NCBI RefSeq assembly: GCF_042466685.1
Contig: NZ_CP170448.1
Span: 620,001 to 684,000, forward strand
Origin: Vreelandella sp042466685
Lineage (GTDB): Bacteria > Pseudomonadota > Gammaproteobacteria > Pseudomonadales > Halomonadaceae
DNA length: 64,000 nucleotides
Direction of reading: 5' to 3'
Notes under the pieces: model-generated
The model's database searches: none
What the model saw: only the letters and a program-made list of their open reading frames with translations
Told to the model about the DNA's origin: nothing
Part shown: piece after piece, positions 17,314 to 24,710 of the stretch
Numbering within the stretch: the stretch's first letter is position 1
How the letters are laid out: each line of letters opens with the position of its first letter
Program-made: the position numbers and the translations under genes

Positions 17314-17419
17314 GATTTAAAATTATAAAAAATACATTTGACCTGTGTTGTGAAACTGCGCTAGTTGTATTGGGTGAGAATGATAAGTCCAACGAAGGCC
17401 GAGGCAACGAGCGACGACA

Positions 17420-18859
17420 ATGAGTACCCCAACAACGCTGTTTGACAAAGTTTGGCGCACCCATGAGGTTCACCGCAGTGAAAGCGGACAGAGCCTTCTG
17501 TGGATTGATCGCCATTTTGTCCACGAGGGCTCCTTTCACGCCTTCAATAAACTGGCTGAGCGCGCGTTGCCCGTTGCACGACCCGATTTAACGTTTGGCA
17601 TTGCTGATCACTACGTACCGACGCTAGCCCGTGATTTGGCTGGCGTTGCCGACCCCAAAGTGCGTTCGATGATTGAGCAGCTCTCCCGCAATACTCAGCT
17701 GCACGGGGTGACGCTGTTCGGCCTTGATGACCCGCGCCAGGGCATTGTGCATGTGTTAGGGCCCGAGCAGGGGCTTACCCAGCCCGGCATGATCATGGTG
17801 TGCGGCGATAGTCATACTGCTACCCACGGTGCCTTTGGCAGCATTGCCTTTGGCATTGGCGCCTCAGAAGTGGCCCATGTGCTGGCCACGCAAACCCTGT
17901 GGCAGAGCAAACCCAAGGTGATGCGGATTACCGTGGATGGCCAATTGGCCGAAGGCATCACTGCCAAGGATATCGCGCTGACCTGGATTTCACGTTTAGG
18001 CGCCGACGGCGCAAGGGGTTATGCCATTGAGTACGCTGGCGAGGCGATCCGCTCGCTCTCCATGGAAGCGCGGCTTACGCTGTGTAATCTCTCCATTGAG
18101 GGCGGCGGTCGCTGCGGCATGATTGCCCCAGACCAAACCACCTTCGACTATCTGCGTGACCGTCCCTGGATTCCGCAAGGGGAAGCTTTCAAACAAGCCT
18201 GCGCCTACTGGGCCACGCTTTACAGCGACCCAGGCGCCCGTTTTGATCTTGAAGTGACGCTGCATGCGGACGAAATCGCTCCCACGGTGACCTGGGGCGT
18301 CTCGCCCGAAGAGGCGCTGCCGATTGATCGCGCTGTGCCAGACCCAGAGCAACTGAGCGATCCCGCGAAAGCGCGCCAGGCTCGGGATAGCTTGGAGTAT
18401 ATGGGCTTAACGCCAGGCCAAAGACTCACCGACATAACAATTGACCGGGTTTTTATTGGCTCCTGCACTAACGCCCGGATTGAAGACTTGCGCGCCGCTG
18501 CCGCCGTGCTGGCAGGCCACAAAAGCCGCGTACCCGGCATGGTCTCACCCGGCTCGACCCTGGTAAAAAACCAAGCCGAAGCCGAGGGGTTAGATCGTAT
18601 CTTTATCGATGCGGGGCTTGAGTGGCGCCACTCAGGCTGCTCCATGTGCGTAGGCATGAACGGTGATTTGCTCGCCAACGGTGAACGCTGCGCCTCCACC
18701 ACCAACCGCAACTTTAAGGGCCGCCAAGGGCCTGGTGCGCGTACTCACTTGATGTCACCTGCCATGGTGGCGGCGGCGGCGGTCAATGGACGGCTGGTGG
18801 ATGTACGGACGCTTCCAGTGGCCGCTGCTTCACCCGGTCAGCCTTCAGGAGCGCGCTAA
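17420..18859 (+). CDS. LeuC-like hydro-lyase, large subunit (aconitase superfamily)
   Basis: The 479-residue protein has the full LeuC architecture, with the three [4Fe-4S] cysteines at about 349 (FIGSCTNARIEDL), 407 and 410 (HSGCSMCVGMNGD), plus CGDSHTATHGAFGSIAFGIG. It should hydrate or dehydrate a dicarboxylic acid. Several points argue against leucine synthesis: no leuA or leuB is adjacent, it is coupled to a TRAP importer and a GntR regulator, and the region that reads DHN in E. coli LeuC reads ADHY here. LeuCD paralogues known for other substrates include maleate hydratase and dimethylmaleate hydratase. Its ATG has only a poor ribosome site. Confidence 0.85.
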   Translation: MSTPTTLFDKVWRTHEVHRSESGQSLLWIDRHFVHEGSFHAFNKLAERALPVARPDLTFGIADHYVPTLARDLAGVADPKVRSMIEQLSRNTQLHGVTLFGLDDPRQGIVHVLGPEQGLTQPGMIMVCGDSHTATHGAFGSIAFGIGASEVAHVLATQTLWQSKPKVMRITVDGQLAEGITAKDIALTWISRLGADGARGYAIEYAGEAIRSLSMEARLTLCNLSIEGGGRCGMIAPDQTTFDYLRDRPWIPQGEAFKQACAYWATLYSDPGARFDLEVTLHADEIAPTVTWGVSPEEALPIDRAVPDPEQLSDPAKARQARDSLEYMGLTPGQRLTDITIDRVFIGSCTNARIEDLRAAAAVLAGHKSRVPGMVSPGSTLVKNQAEAEGLDRIFIDAGLEWRHSGCSMCVGMNGDLLANGERCASTTNRNFKGRQGPGARTHLMSPAMVAAAAVNGRLVDVRTLPVAAASPGQPSGAR

Positions 18860-19497
18860 TGCAACCGATTACCGTATTGAACACCCTTGGGGTGGCGCTT
18901 GCCGCAGCGAACGTGGATACCGATCAGCTAATTCCTGCACGCTTTATGAAAGAGCCGCGCAGCGTAGGGTACGGCCAGTTTCTGCTTTACGACGTTCGCC
19001 ACGACGAGCAGGGCATACCCAACCCAGAGTTTACACTGCATCGCCCCAACGCGGATAAGGCCGAGGTGATGGTCAGTCGGCGTAATTTTGGTGCGGGATC
19101 CTCTCGTGAGGCGGCGGTGTATGCGCTGGTCGATTACGGCTTTCGCTGCGTGGTGGCGCCGAGCTTTGGCGATATTTTTGCCTCAAACGCCGTCAATAAC
19201 GGCTTGCTGCCTGCGGTCGTGGAAGAAGAGGAGGCCGAGCGTTTGCTGGCAGCCCTTGGTGATGCGCCAGCCGCAATTTATGTGGATTTGGAGAAGCAAC
19301 TCATTCGAGTCGCTGAGGTAGAGGTGAATTTTTCCATCAGCCCTGTATGGCGCACCAAATTGCTTAATGGCTGGGACGATATCGATATGACCCGCCAACA
19401 TACCGAAACCATTACCGAGTTCGCAGCCCGCTACGAAGCGCAGTCCCCCTGGACAGCGGCGCAGCCACCAAAGAGCGCCATTATCGGTAAAGGGTAG
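18859..19497 (+). CDS. LeuD-like hydro-lyase, small subunit
   Basis: The 212-residue swivelling-domain partner of the LeuC-like protein contains ANVDTDQLIPARFMK, SRRNFGAGSSREAAVYAL and VVAPSFGDIFASNAVNNGLLP. Compared with E. coli LeuD, the NFGCGSSREH loop reads NFGAGSSREA, a change at residues near the substrate pocket that would fit a different substrate. Start and stop codons of the two subunits share one base (TAATG), so they are made together as a heterodimer. Confidence 0.85.
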   Translation: MQPITVLNTLGVALAAANVDTDQLIPARFMKEPRSVGYGQFLLYDVRHDEQGIPNPEFTLHRPNADKAEVMVSRRNFGAGSSREAAVYALVDYGFRCVVAPSFGDIFASNAVNNGLLPAVVEEEEAERLLAALGDAPAAIYVDLEKQLIRVAEVEVNFSISPVWRTKLLNGWDDIDMTRQHTETITEFAARYEAQSPWTAAQPPKSAIIGKG

Positions 19498-19639
19498 CGG
19501 CAGTGACGCTATATCAGGAGTGAATTTCCATAAAAACAGTACGCACGCTTACAGCAGACGTTTAGAAAAACAGCTTATAAGAAAGAAGCAGAAACAATAA
19601 ACGCTATAACGCAGACTACCTTGTGCAGGAGACTAACGA

Positions 19640-20638
19640 ATGAAAAAAGTAACGCTTACCCTGGGCGTGTTAACAGCCCTGGCGTCCACTCAGACCCTAG
19701 CATTGGATCAAATTAACGCGGTGCATGCGTTCCCTCCCTCGCTAATCTATACCCAGAGCTTTTTAGAGTTCGTCGATAAGGTCAACGAGCGCGGTGAAGG
19801 CGTGGTGCAAATTAACGTGCGCGGCGGCCCTGAAGTGATTGGTCTTTCCGAGCAGCCCGACGCAGTGCGCAACGGCGTGGTGGATATGGCCTACACCGCC
19901 GCGAGCTTCTACGCCGGTACCGTGCCTGAGCGCGATGCCATGGTGGCCTCCAATACCAATGCTATTTTCGCCCGTGAAAATGGCGGCATCGATCTGCTGA
20001 ATGAAATTCATCAGGAGAAAATGGGCACCTACTACTTGGGCTGGTTCGACAGTGGGGTCAGCTACAACTTCTACACCATTGATGAGCCCACCATTGATGA
20101 CGAAGGTAATCTAAACGTTTCGGGCCTACGCTTACGCAGTAACCCGGTGTATGACGCCTTCTTCCAGGACTACCTGGGCGCGCAGCCAATCAGCCTGCCG
20201 ACCACCGATGTTTATGCGGCCCTGGAGCGAGGCGTAGTGAACGCGACCGGCTGGACGCAGATTGGCCTGAAAGACCTCAACTGGGATCGTTTCCTTAACT
20301 ACCGGGTTGACCCTGCCTTCTTCTCTACCGATATGGGGGTGATCGTTAACCTGGATAAGTGGAACCAGCTCAGCGAAGAGTCGCAGCAAATTCTTCAGGA
20401 AGTCGCCATTGAGCATGAGCGCGACAGCGCCGAACAACTGGCTGAATTAGCCAAAGAGCAGCAAGCCGAGCTTGAGGCTGATGGCATGCAGGTCATCACC
20501 CTGGAAGGCGAAGCAGCACAGCGCTTCTCAGACGCTGCCCGGGATGCCACCTGGGAGCGTATGCGCGGCCAGATGGAGCGCCACCCCATGGGGCTTGAGC
20601 ATTACGATACGCTGATCGAAAAATTCAACGATCTATAG
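19640..20638 (+). CDS. TRAP transporter substrate-binding protein (DctP family)
   Basis: The 332-residue protein has a signal peptide (MKKVTLTLGVLTALASTQTLA) and a DctP/TAXI-type body. The ligand-binding arginine region is LRLRSNPVYDAFFQDYLGAQPISLPTTDVYAALERGVVNATGW, typical of carboxylate-binding TRAP proteins. It captures an organic acid or acid-like solute in the periplasm and delivers it to the DctQM membrane part. A CAGGAGAC site precedes the ATG. Its position directly after the LeuCD-like genes implies that its ligand feeds that pathway. Confidence 0.92.
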   Translation: MKKVTLTLGVLTALASTQTLALDQINAVHAFPPSLIYTQSFLEFVDKVNERGEGVVQINVRGGPEVIGLSEQPDAVRNGVVDMAYTAASFYAGTVPERDAMVASNTNAIFARENGGIDLLNEIHQEKMGTYYLGWFDSGVSYNFYTIDEPTIDDEGNLNVSGLRLRSNPVYDAFFQDYLGAQPISLPTTDVYAALERGVVNATGWTQIGLKDLNWDRFLNYRVDPAFFSTDMGVIVNLDKWNQLSEESQQILQEVAIEHERDSAEQLAELAKEQQAELEADGMQVITLEGEAAQRFSDAARDATWERMRGQMERHPMGLEHYDTLIEKFNDL

Positions 20639-20645
20639 AAACGTA

Positions 20646-20670
20646 GGGGCGCCGAGCGATTGAGCGCCCT
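20646..20670 (+). promoter_or_regulatory. Stem-loop between dctP and dctQ
   Basis: GGGCGC (20647-20652) pairs with GCGCCC (20664-20669) around an 11-base loop, starting 8 bases after the dctP stop. No U-tract follows, so it is more likely to protect the dctP mRNA 3' end or to lower dctQM expression than to terminate fully. This suits a binding protein needed in excess. Confidence 0.5.
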
Positions 20671-20700
20671 ATTTGTGTGGCTTATTTTCTAGGGTTTTTT

Positions 20701-21207
20701 ATGCGCTACGCACAACGCGGCTATCTGCTGCTGCTTAACGGCATGGCACTGCTGGCCGCCATCATGCTGGTCTGGCTGATGGTGGCCGTGGTGCTTTCGG
20801 TGGTGATTCGTAACTTAGGCCTTCAGCCTTCTGCGTGGTTTTTCCTCTCCACCGAATACGCCATGTTCTACCTCACCTTACTCGGAGCTCCCTGGCTGGT
20901 GCGCCAAAAAGGGCATGTGCATATCGAGCTGCTGACCTCGGTGTTGCCACCTGCAGCGCTGAATATCCTCAGCCGTGGGGTGTCGCTGCTCTGTGTCGTG
21001 GTGTGCGGTGTGCTGGCGTGGAAGGGGCTTGATCTGGTGCTGCTCAATATGGAGCGCACTGACTATGACGTACGGGCTTTCTTTGTGCCGAAATGGATAC
21101 TAACCATCGTCTTCCCCATCAGCTTTTCCCTGATGGCGATCGAATTTGGCCGCTTTGTGGTGGGCCATGAAATTCTTCACAGCGGCGAAGCGGGGATTAA
21201 AGAATAA
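20701..21207 (+). CDS. TRAP transporter small permease (DctQ family)
   Basis: The 168-residue protein has four membrane segments in the DctQ pattern (about 10-40, 50-70, 90-108 and 130-150), with KGHVHIELL between spans 2 and 3, a family hallmark. The ATG at 20701 follows AGGG at 6 bases. A GTG at 20677 in the same frame would add eight residues and is less likely. It overlaps dctM by one base (TAATG). Confidence 0.9.
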   Translation: MRYAQRGYLLLLNGMALLAAIMLVWLMVAVVLSVVIRNLGLQPSAWFFLSTEYAMFYLTLLGAPWLVRQKGHVHIELLTSVLPPAALNILSRGVSLLCVVVCGVLAWKGLDLVLLNMERTDYDVRAFFVPKWILTIVFPISFSLMAIEFGRFVVGHEILHSGEAGIKE

Positions 21208-22520
21208 TGGAATGGTACTTTGCGCTCGCTTTCCTACTCTCGCTGATTCTCCTGTTCATGGCCATTGGCACCCCCATTGCTTTGGCGTTTTTGGCCGCCA
21301 ACGTGATTGGCGCTTGGCACTTTATGGGTGGCCAAACCGGCATCTTACAGATGCTCAACAACGGTTTCGGTGCACTCTCCAGCTTTAACTTGGTGCCCAT
21401 TCCGCTGTTTTTATTGATGGGTGAACTGTTTTTCCGCACCGGGCTGGGCATGAAAATGTTCAACGCTGTGGATCAGCTAATGGGCAAGGTGCCGGGGCGT
21501 TTATCTTACGTCACAGTGGTGGGGGGGACGGCGTTCTCAACGCTGAGCGGCTCCTCCATGGGTTCTACGGCATTAATGGGTTCGCTACTGGTGCCGGAAA
21601 TGGAGCGACGGGGCTATAAAAAGAAAATGGCGATTGGCCCGATTCTGGGCACTGGCGGTCTGGCGATTATTATTCCGCCCTCCGCGCTGGCAGTGCTGTT
21701 AGCAACCTTGGCGAAAGTGGATATTGGCGCACTGCTTATCGCCGGTATTCTGCCAGGGCTAACGCTGGCGGGGTTCTATATCGCGACCATCTTTATTCAA
21801 ACCAAGCTGGATCCTTTGGCCGCCCCGAATTATGAGCTTGAGCCGGTGCCGCTGAGCGCGAAGCTCAAACTGATCGTGACCGATATTCTACCCATGCTCA
21901 GCGTGATGGTGATTATCGTCACGCTGATGCTGATTGGGTTTGCCACGCCGTCAGAAGCCGCAGCCTTTGGTGCGCTAGGCGTGATTATCCTGGCGTTTAT
22001 TTTCCGCTGCATGACCTGGGAGGCGTTTAAGCTTTCGGTCACCGGGGCACTTAAAGTCACGCTGATGGCCTACCTGATCGTGTTTGGCTCGGCTACCTTC
22101 AGTCAGCTGCTCGGCTTCTCTGGCGCTTCGGGTGGCTTGATCGGCTGGGCGACCAGTTTTGATCTGTCGCCGATTCTGATGCTCCTGGCGATGTTTGCGG
22201 TGCTACTGGTGCTGGGCACCTTTATGGAGCAGATCTCTATTATGATGCTGACCGTGCCGATCTTCTTTCCGCTGGCCCAGGCGCTGGGGTTTGATCTAGT
22301 GTGGTTCGGGATCGTTGTTTTATTGGCTCTCGAAATCAGTTTCTCAACGCCACCGTTAGGGCTGCTGCTTTTTGTGATGAAAGGTGTCGCGCCTGCGGGT
22401 ACTACCATGAGTGAAATATACTCGGCGGCGATTCCCTACATCCTCTGTTCGATGCTGCTGGTCGCGGTACTTATTGTGTTCCCGGGTCTGGCGACTTGGT
22501 TGCCCAGCATGTTGCAGTAA
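21207..22520 (+). CDS. TRAP transporter large permease (DctM family)
   Basis: The 437-residue, about 12-span membrane protein carries the solute and the coupled Na+. Typical stretches are FMAIGTPIALAFLAANVIG, LFRTGLGMKMFNAVDQLMG in the related form, GSSMGSTALMGSLLVPEM and IIIPPSALAVLLATLAKVDIGALLIAGILPGL. Both the GSTA-type loop and the PPS motif are normal for DctM. It is the last gene of the plus-strand arm, with a strong terminator right behind it. Confidence 0.93.
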   Translation: MEWYFALAFLLSLILLFMAIGTPIALAFLAANVIGAWHFMGGQTGILQMLNNGFGALSSFNLVPIPLFLLMGELFFRTGLGMKMFNAVDQLMGKVPGRLSYVTVVGGTAFSTLSGSSMGSTALMGSLLVPEMERRGYKKKMAIGPILGTGGLAIIIPPSALAVLLATLAKVDIGALLIAGILPGLTLAGFYIATIFIQTKLDPLAAPNYELEPVPLSAKLKLIVTDILPMLSVMVIIVTLMLIGFATPSEAAAFGALGVIILAFIFRCMTWEAFKLSVTGALKVTLMAYLIVFGSATFSQLLGFSGASGGLIGWATSFDLSPILMLLAMFAVLLVLGTFMEQISIMMLTVPIFFPLAQALGFDLVWFGIVVLLALEISFSTPPLGLLLFVMKGVAPAGTTMSEIYSAAIPYILCSMLLVAVLIVFPGLATWLPSMLQ

Positions 22521-22542
22521 TTAACCCGTCAACGTCGTGAAT

Positions 22543-22580
22543 AACCTCCCAGGCTAACATTAGCCTGGGAGGTTTTTTTT
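22543..22580 (+). terminator. Rho-independent terminator after dctM
   Basis: A perfect 14-bp stem (22543-22556 with 22561-22574, loop ACAT) is followed by a run of eight T, the first two of which are in the stem. It lies 22 bases after the dctM stop and closes the catabolic operon. Confidence 0.93.
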
Positions 22581-22639
22581 ATTTTCAGATCCTTGACTAC
22601 GCTTAAGCTCTTTCAAGAGCATCAAAGCAGGGAGCAGCA

Positions 22640-23083
22640 ATGTTAAGTGGAACTGGGGCGGCCATTGTTATTACGGCGATAGCGGTACTGGCCAGTGTGG
22701 TGGTGCATTTTGAAGTGGCCATTCGGGTGAGCCGCAAACTTGAGTACTGGCCGTTAACGCTAAGACGGCGTTTTCTAGTCCTAATGTTCTCGTTGTTTGG
22801 AGCGCATGTGGCCGAAATTTGTCTGTTTGCTCTTGCGTTGGTAGGTCTGCAATACCTACCGGAAACGGGGCAGCTTTCCGGCAGTGAAACGGTAGCACTG
22901 TGGGATTATCTCTATGTATCGGCAACGAGCTATACCACCCTCGGTTTTGGTGATCTAACCCCCGAGGGTAGTATCCGCCTGCTTCTCAGCACCGAAGGCC
23001 TGATCGGGTTCATGCTGATTACCTGGTCGGCGTCGCTTACCTTCCTACAAATGCAGCAGCACTGGGCAGTGGGGGCTGAGTAG
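22640..23083 (+). CDS. Small ion-channel protein with a K+-type pore loop
   Basis: The 147-residue membrane protein has an N-terminal span (about 7-24), a second span (45-70), a pore loop with selectivity-filter-like TTLGFGD (99-105) and a last span (115-137). This is the Ion_trans_2 arrangement. The usual K+ filter is TVGYGD or TVGFGD, so LGFGD is a near match and selectivity for K+ is likely but not certain. There is no cytoplasmic RCK domain. GGGAG precedes the ATG. It is convergent with the next gene. Confidence 0.82.
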   Translation: MLSGTGAAIVITAIAVLASVVVHFEVAIRVSRKLEYWPLTLRRRFLVLMFSLFGAHVAEICLFALALVGLQYLPETGQLSGSETVALWDYLYVSATSYTTLGFGDLTPEGSIRLLLSTEGLIGFMLITWSASLTFLQMQQHWAVGAE

Positions 23084-23092
23084 CCAGCCAGG

Positions 23093-24319
23093 TTACTCCC
23101 AGGCAGGGAAGGGGTCGGGTAGCTTCTTCCACGCTTGCATGCCTTCCAGCAGCTCGGCTTCGCTCAATAGACAGGCGTCCAGTGCTTCGCGCATTTTGGC
23201 TTGATCCAGGTTCTGGCCGATAAACACCAGCTCCTGGCGCATATCGCCGAACGGCTCCTGCCACTTCTCCATAATAAACTGACGCGTTTCGGGGTCGGTT
23301 GGCCAGCGCTCTTCAGGGATTGCCTTCCAGAATACCCCGGCTGGGCCGTGGTGGGCGATGCCGCCTGCCTGGCTCCACTGACCGGCGGCTTGAGGACGAG
23401 TGGCCAGCCAGAAAAAGCCTTTCGAGCGCAGCAGGCCCTTACCAAACCACTCCTGGTTCAACAGATCGTGGAATTTCTGCGGATGAAAGGGGCGACGGGC
23501 ATGATAAGCAAAGCTGCCAATCCCGTACTCTTCGGTCTCTGGTACATGCTCGCCGCGCATCTCTTTTAGCCAGCCTGGTGCCAACTGGGCACGCTCGAAA
23601 TTGAACTTGCCGGTATCCAGTACTTTATCGAGCGGCACGCCGCCTTGAGTGATGGGTACCATCTCCGCGTCGGGGTTCAGCGAGTGCAGGATAGCCTTCA
23701 GCGCTGCTATCTCTTTCTCACTGATCAGGTCAGTCTTGCTGATCAACAGCACATCGCAAAACTCGATTTGATCGACCAGCAGGTCGGCGACATTGCGCTC
23801 GTCGTCTTCGCCTAAGCTTTCCCCCGCTTCAGCGAGGCTTTGTGCTTCGCGGTACTGTTCAAGAAAGTTAGCGCCATCCACTACGGTCACTAGCGTATCC
23901 AGCCGGGCGACGTGGGAGAGGCTCTGGCCGCTTTCATCTTCAAAGGTGAAGGTTTCCGCCACGGGCAGCGGCTCGGAAATCCCAGTGGACTCAATGACCA
24001 GGTAATCGAACTTGCCTTCCCGGGCCAACTGGCTGACTTCCTCTAGCAGGTCTTCGCGCAGGGTACAGCAGATGCAGCCGTTGCTCATTTCTACCAGCCG
24101 TTCCTCACTGCGATTAAGTGCCACGTCGCCGTCCAACGTCGACTCGCCAGATCCGCCGCGCACCAGTGCGCCATCGATATTTACCTCGCTCATATCGTTA
24201 ACGATCACGGCGACACGGCGACCTTCGCGGTTGGCCAGAATATGATTGAGCACGGTGGTTTTACCGGCACCCAAAAAACCCGAGAGCACTGTCACGGGCA
24301 AGGGAGTAAATGCGGTCAT
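23093..24319 (-). CDS. COG0523/CobW-family GTPase, probable zinc metallochaperone (ZigA type)
   Basis: The 408-residue protein has Walker A GFLGAGKTTVLNHIL (about 14-28), the metal-binding CxCC motif in NGCICCTLREDLLEEV, a G-domain SKTD and a CobW C-terminal domain. The length and the RRVAVIVNDMSEVNIDG stretch match the ZigA/YciC group, which delivers zinc to enzymes during zinc shortage. A convincing Zur-box candidate begins 29 bp upstream of the ATG, which supports zinc control. Other COG0523 members serve cobalamin or nitrile hydratase, but no such genes are nearby. Confidence 0.88.
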   Translation of the reverse strand: MTAFTPLPVTVLSGFLGAGKTTVLNHILANREGRRVAVIVNDMSEVNIDGALVRGGSGESTLDGDVALNRSEERLVEMSNGCICCTLREDLLEEVSQLAREGKFDYLVIESTGISEPLPVAETFTFEDESGQSLSHVARLDTLVTVVDGANFLEQYREAQSLAEAGESLGEDDERNVADLLVDQIEFCDVLLISKTDLISEKEIAALKAILHSLNPDAEMVPITQGGVPLDKVLDTGKFNFERAQLAPGWLKEMRGEHVPETEEYGIGSFAYHARRPFHPQKFHDLLNQEWFGKGLLRSKGFFWLATRPQAAGQWSQAGGIAHHGPAGVFWKAIPEERWPTDPETRQFIMEKWQEPFGDMRQELVFIGQNLDQAKMREALDACLLSEAELLEGMQAWKKLPDPFPAWE

Positions 24320-24347
24320 TGCTAAGTCGCCTCTAAACGGGTTTTAT

Positions 24348-24370
24348 GTTATGTGATAATATAACAATTA
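24348..24370 (-). promoter_or_regulatory. Candidate Zur box
   Basis: The core GTGATAATATAAC (24353-24365) matches the gamma-proteobacterial Zur core GTTATANTATAAC at all but one fixed base, and the 23-bp site agrees at about 17 of 22 informative positions by my count. It lies just upstream of the zinc-type GTPase gene, where a Zur repressor would block transcription when zinc is plentiful. Confidence 0.72.
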
Positions 24371-24431
24371 AGCCGCTTAGAGGAAGGCTTCTTTTGTAGC
24401 AGACGCGGTCATTTTTATAGGTGCTAGTTGA

Positions 24432-24707
24432 TTATTGTTTGTACTGTGTCGGGCAATAGCCCCTTACAACACCCGGCGAGCGCAGGGCTTGGTGCTTGGT
24501 CGTACGGCCAGTGACACGTTTGCGCCATAGGCGAAACGAAGCGGGTTTGAGTTGGTGGCGCATCACCTCGATGACATCCGGCTCGGCAAGGCCAAACAGT
24601 GTTTCGATGGCTTCAAATGGCGTGCGGTCTTCCCAGGCCATTTCAATGATGCGCGACTGCTTGTCATCGGGTAAGCGGCGAAAGCGCTTAACGGGGGCTT
24701 TGGGCAT
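24432..24707 (-). CDS. DUF2805 / TIGR03643 family protein
   Basis: The 91-residue basic protein contains the block RIIEMAWEDRTPFEAIETLFGL, then PDVIEVMRHQLKPASFRLWRKRVTGR, which is the hallmark of this small family of unknown function. The helix-turn-helix-like pattern (FEAIETLFGLAEPDVIEVMR) and the many arginines suggest nucleic-acid binding, but this is inference. GAGGTGA precedes the ATG. It starts 3 bases after the PepSY gene stop, so the two form an operon. Confidence 0.82.
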   Translation of the reverse strand: MPKAPVKRFRRLPDDKQSRIIEMAWEDRTPFEAIETLFGLAEPDVIEVMRHQLKPASFRLWRKRVTGRTTKHQALRSPGVVRGYCPTQYKQ

Positions 24708-24710
24708 CGT

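Noticed and set aside
17420..19497. Leucine biosynthesis operon
   Set aside because: No leuA or leuB is present, and the genes sit between a GntR regulator and a TRAP importer.
20646..20670. Full terminator between dctP and dctQ
   Set aside because: No U-tract follows, and dctQM have no other evident promoter, so read-through is needed.
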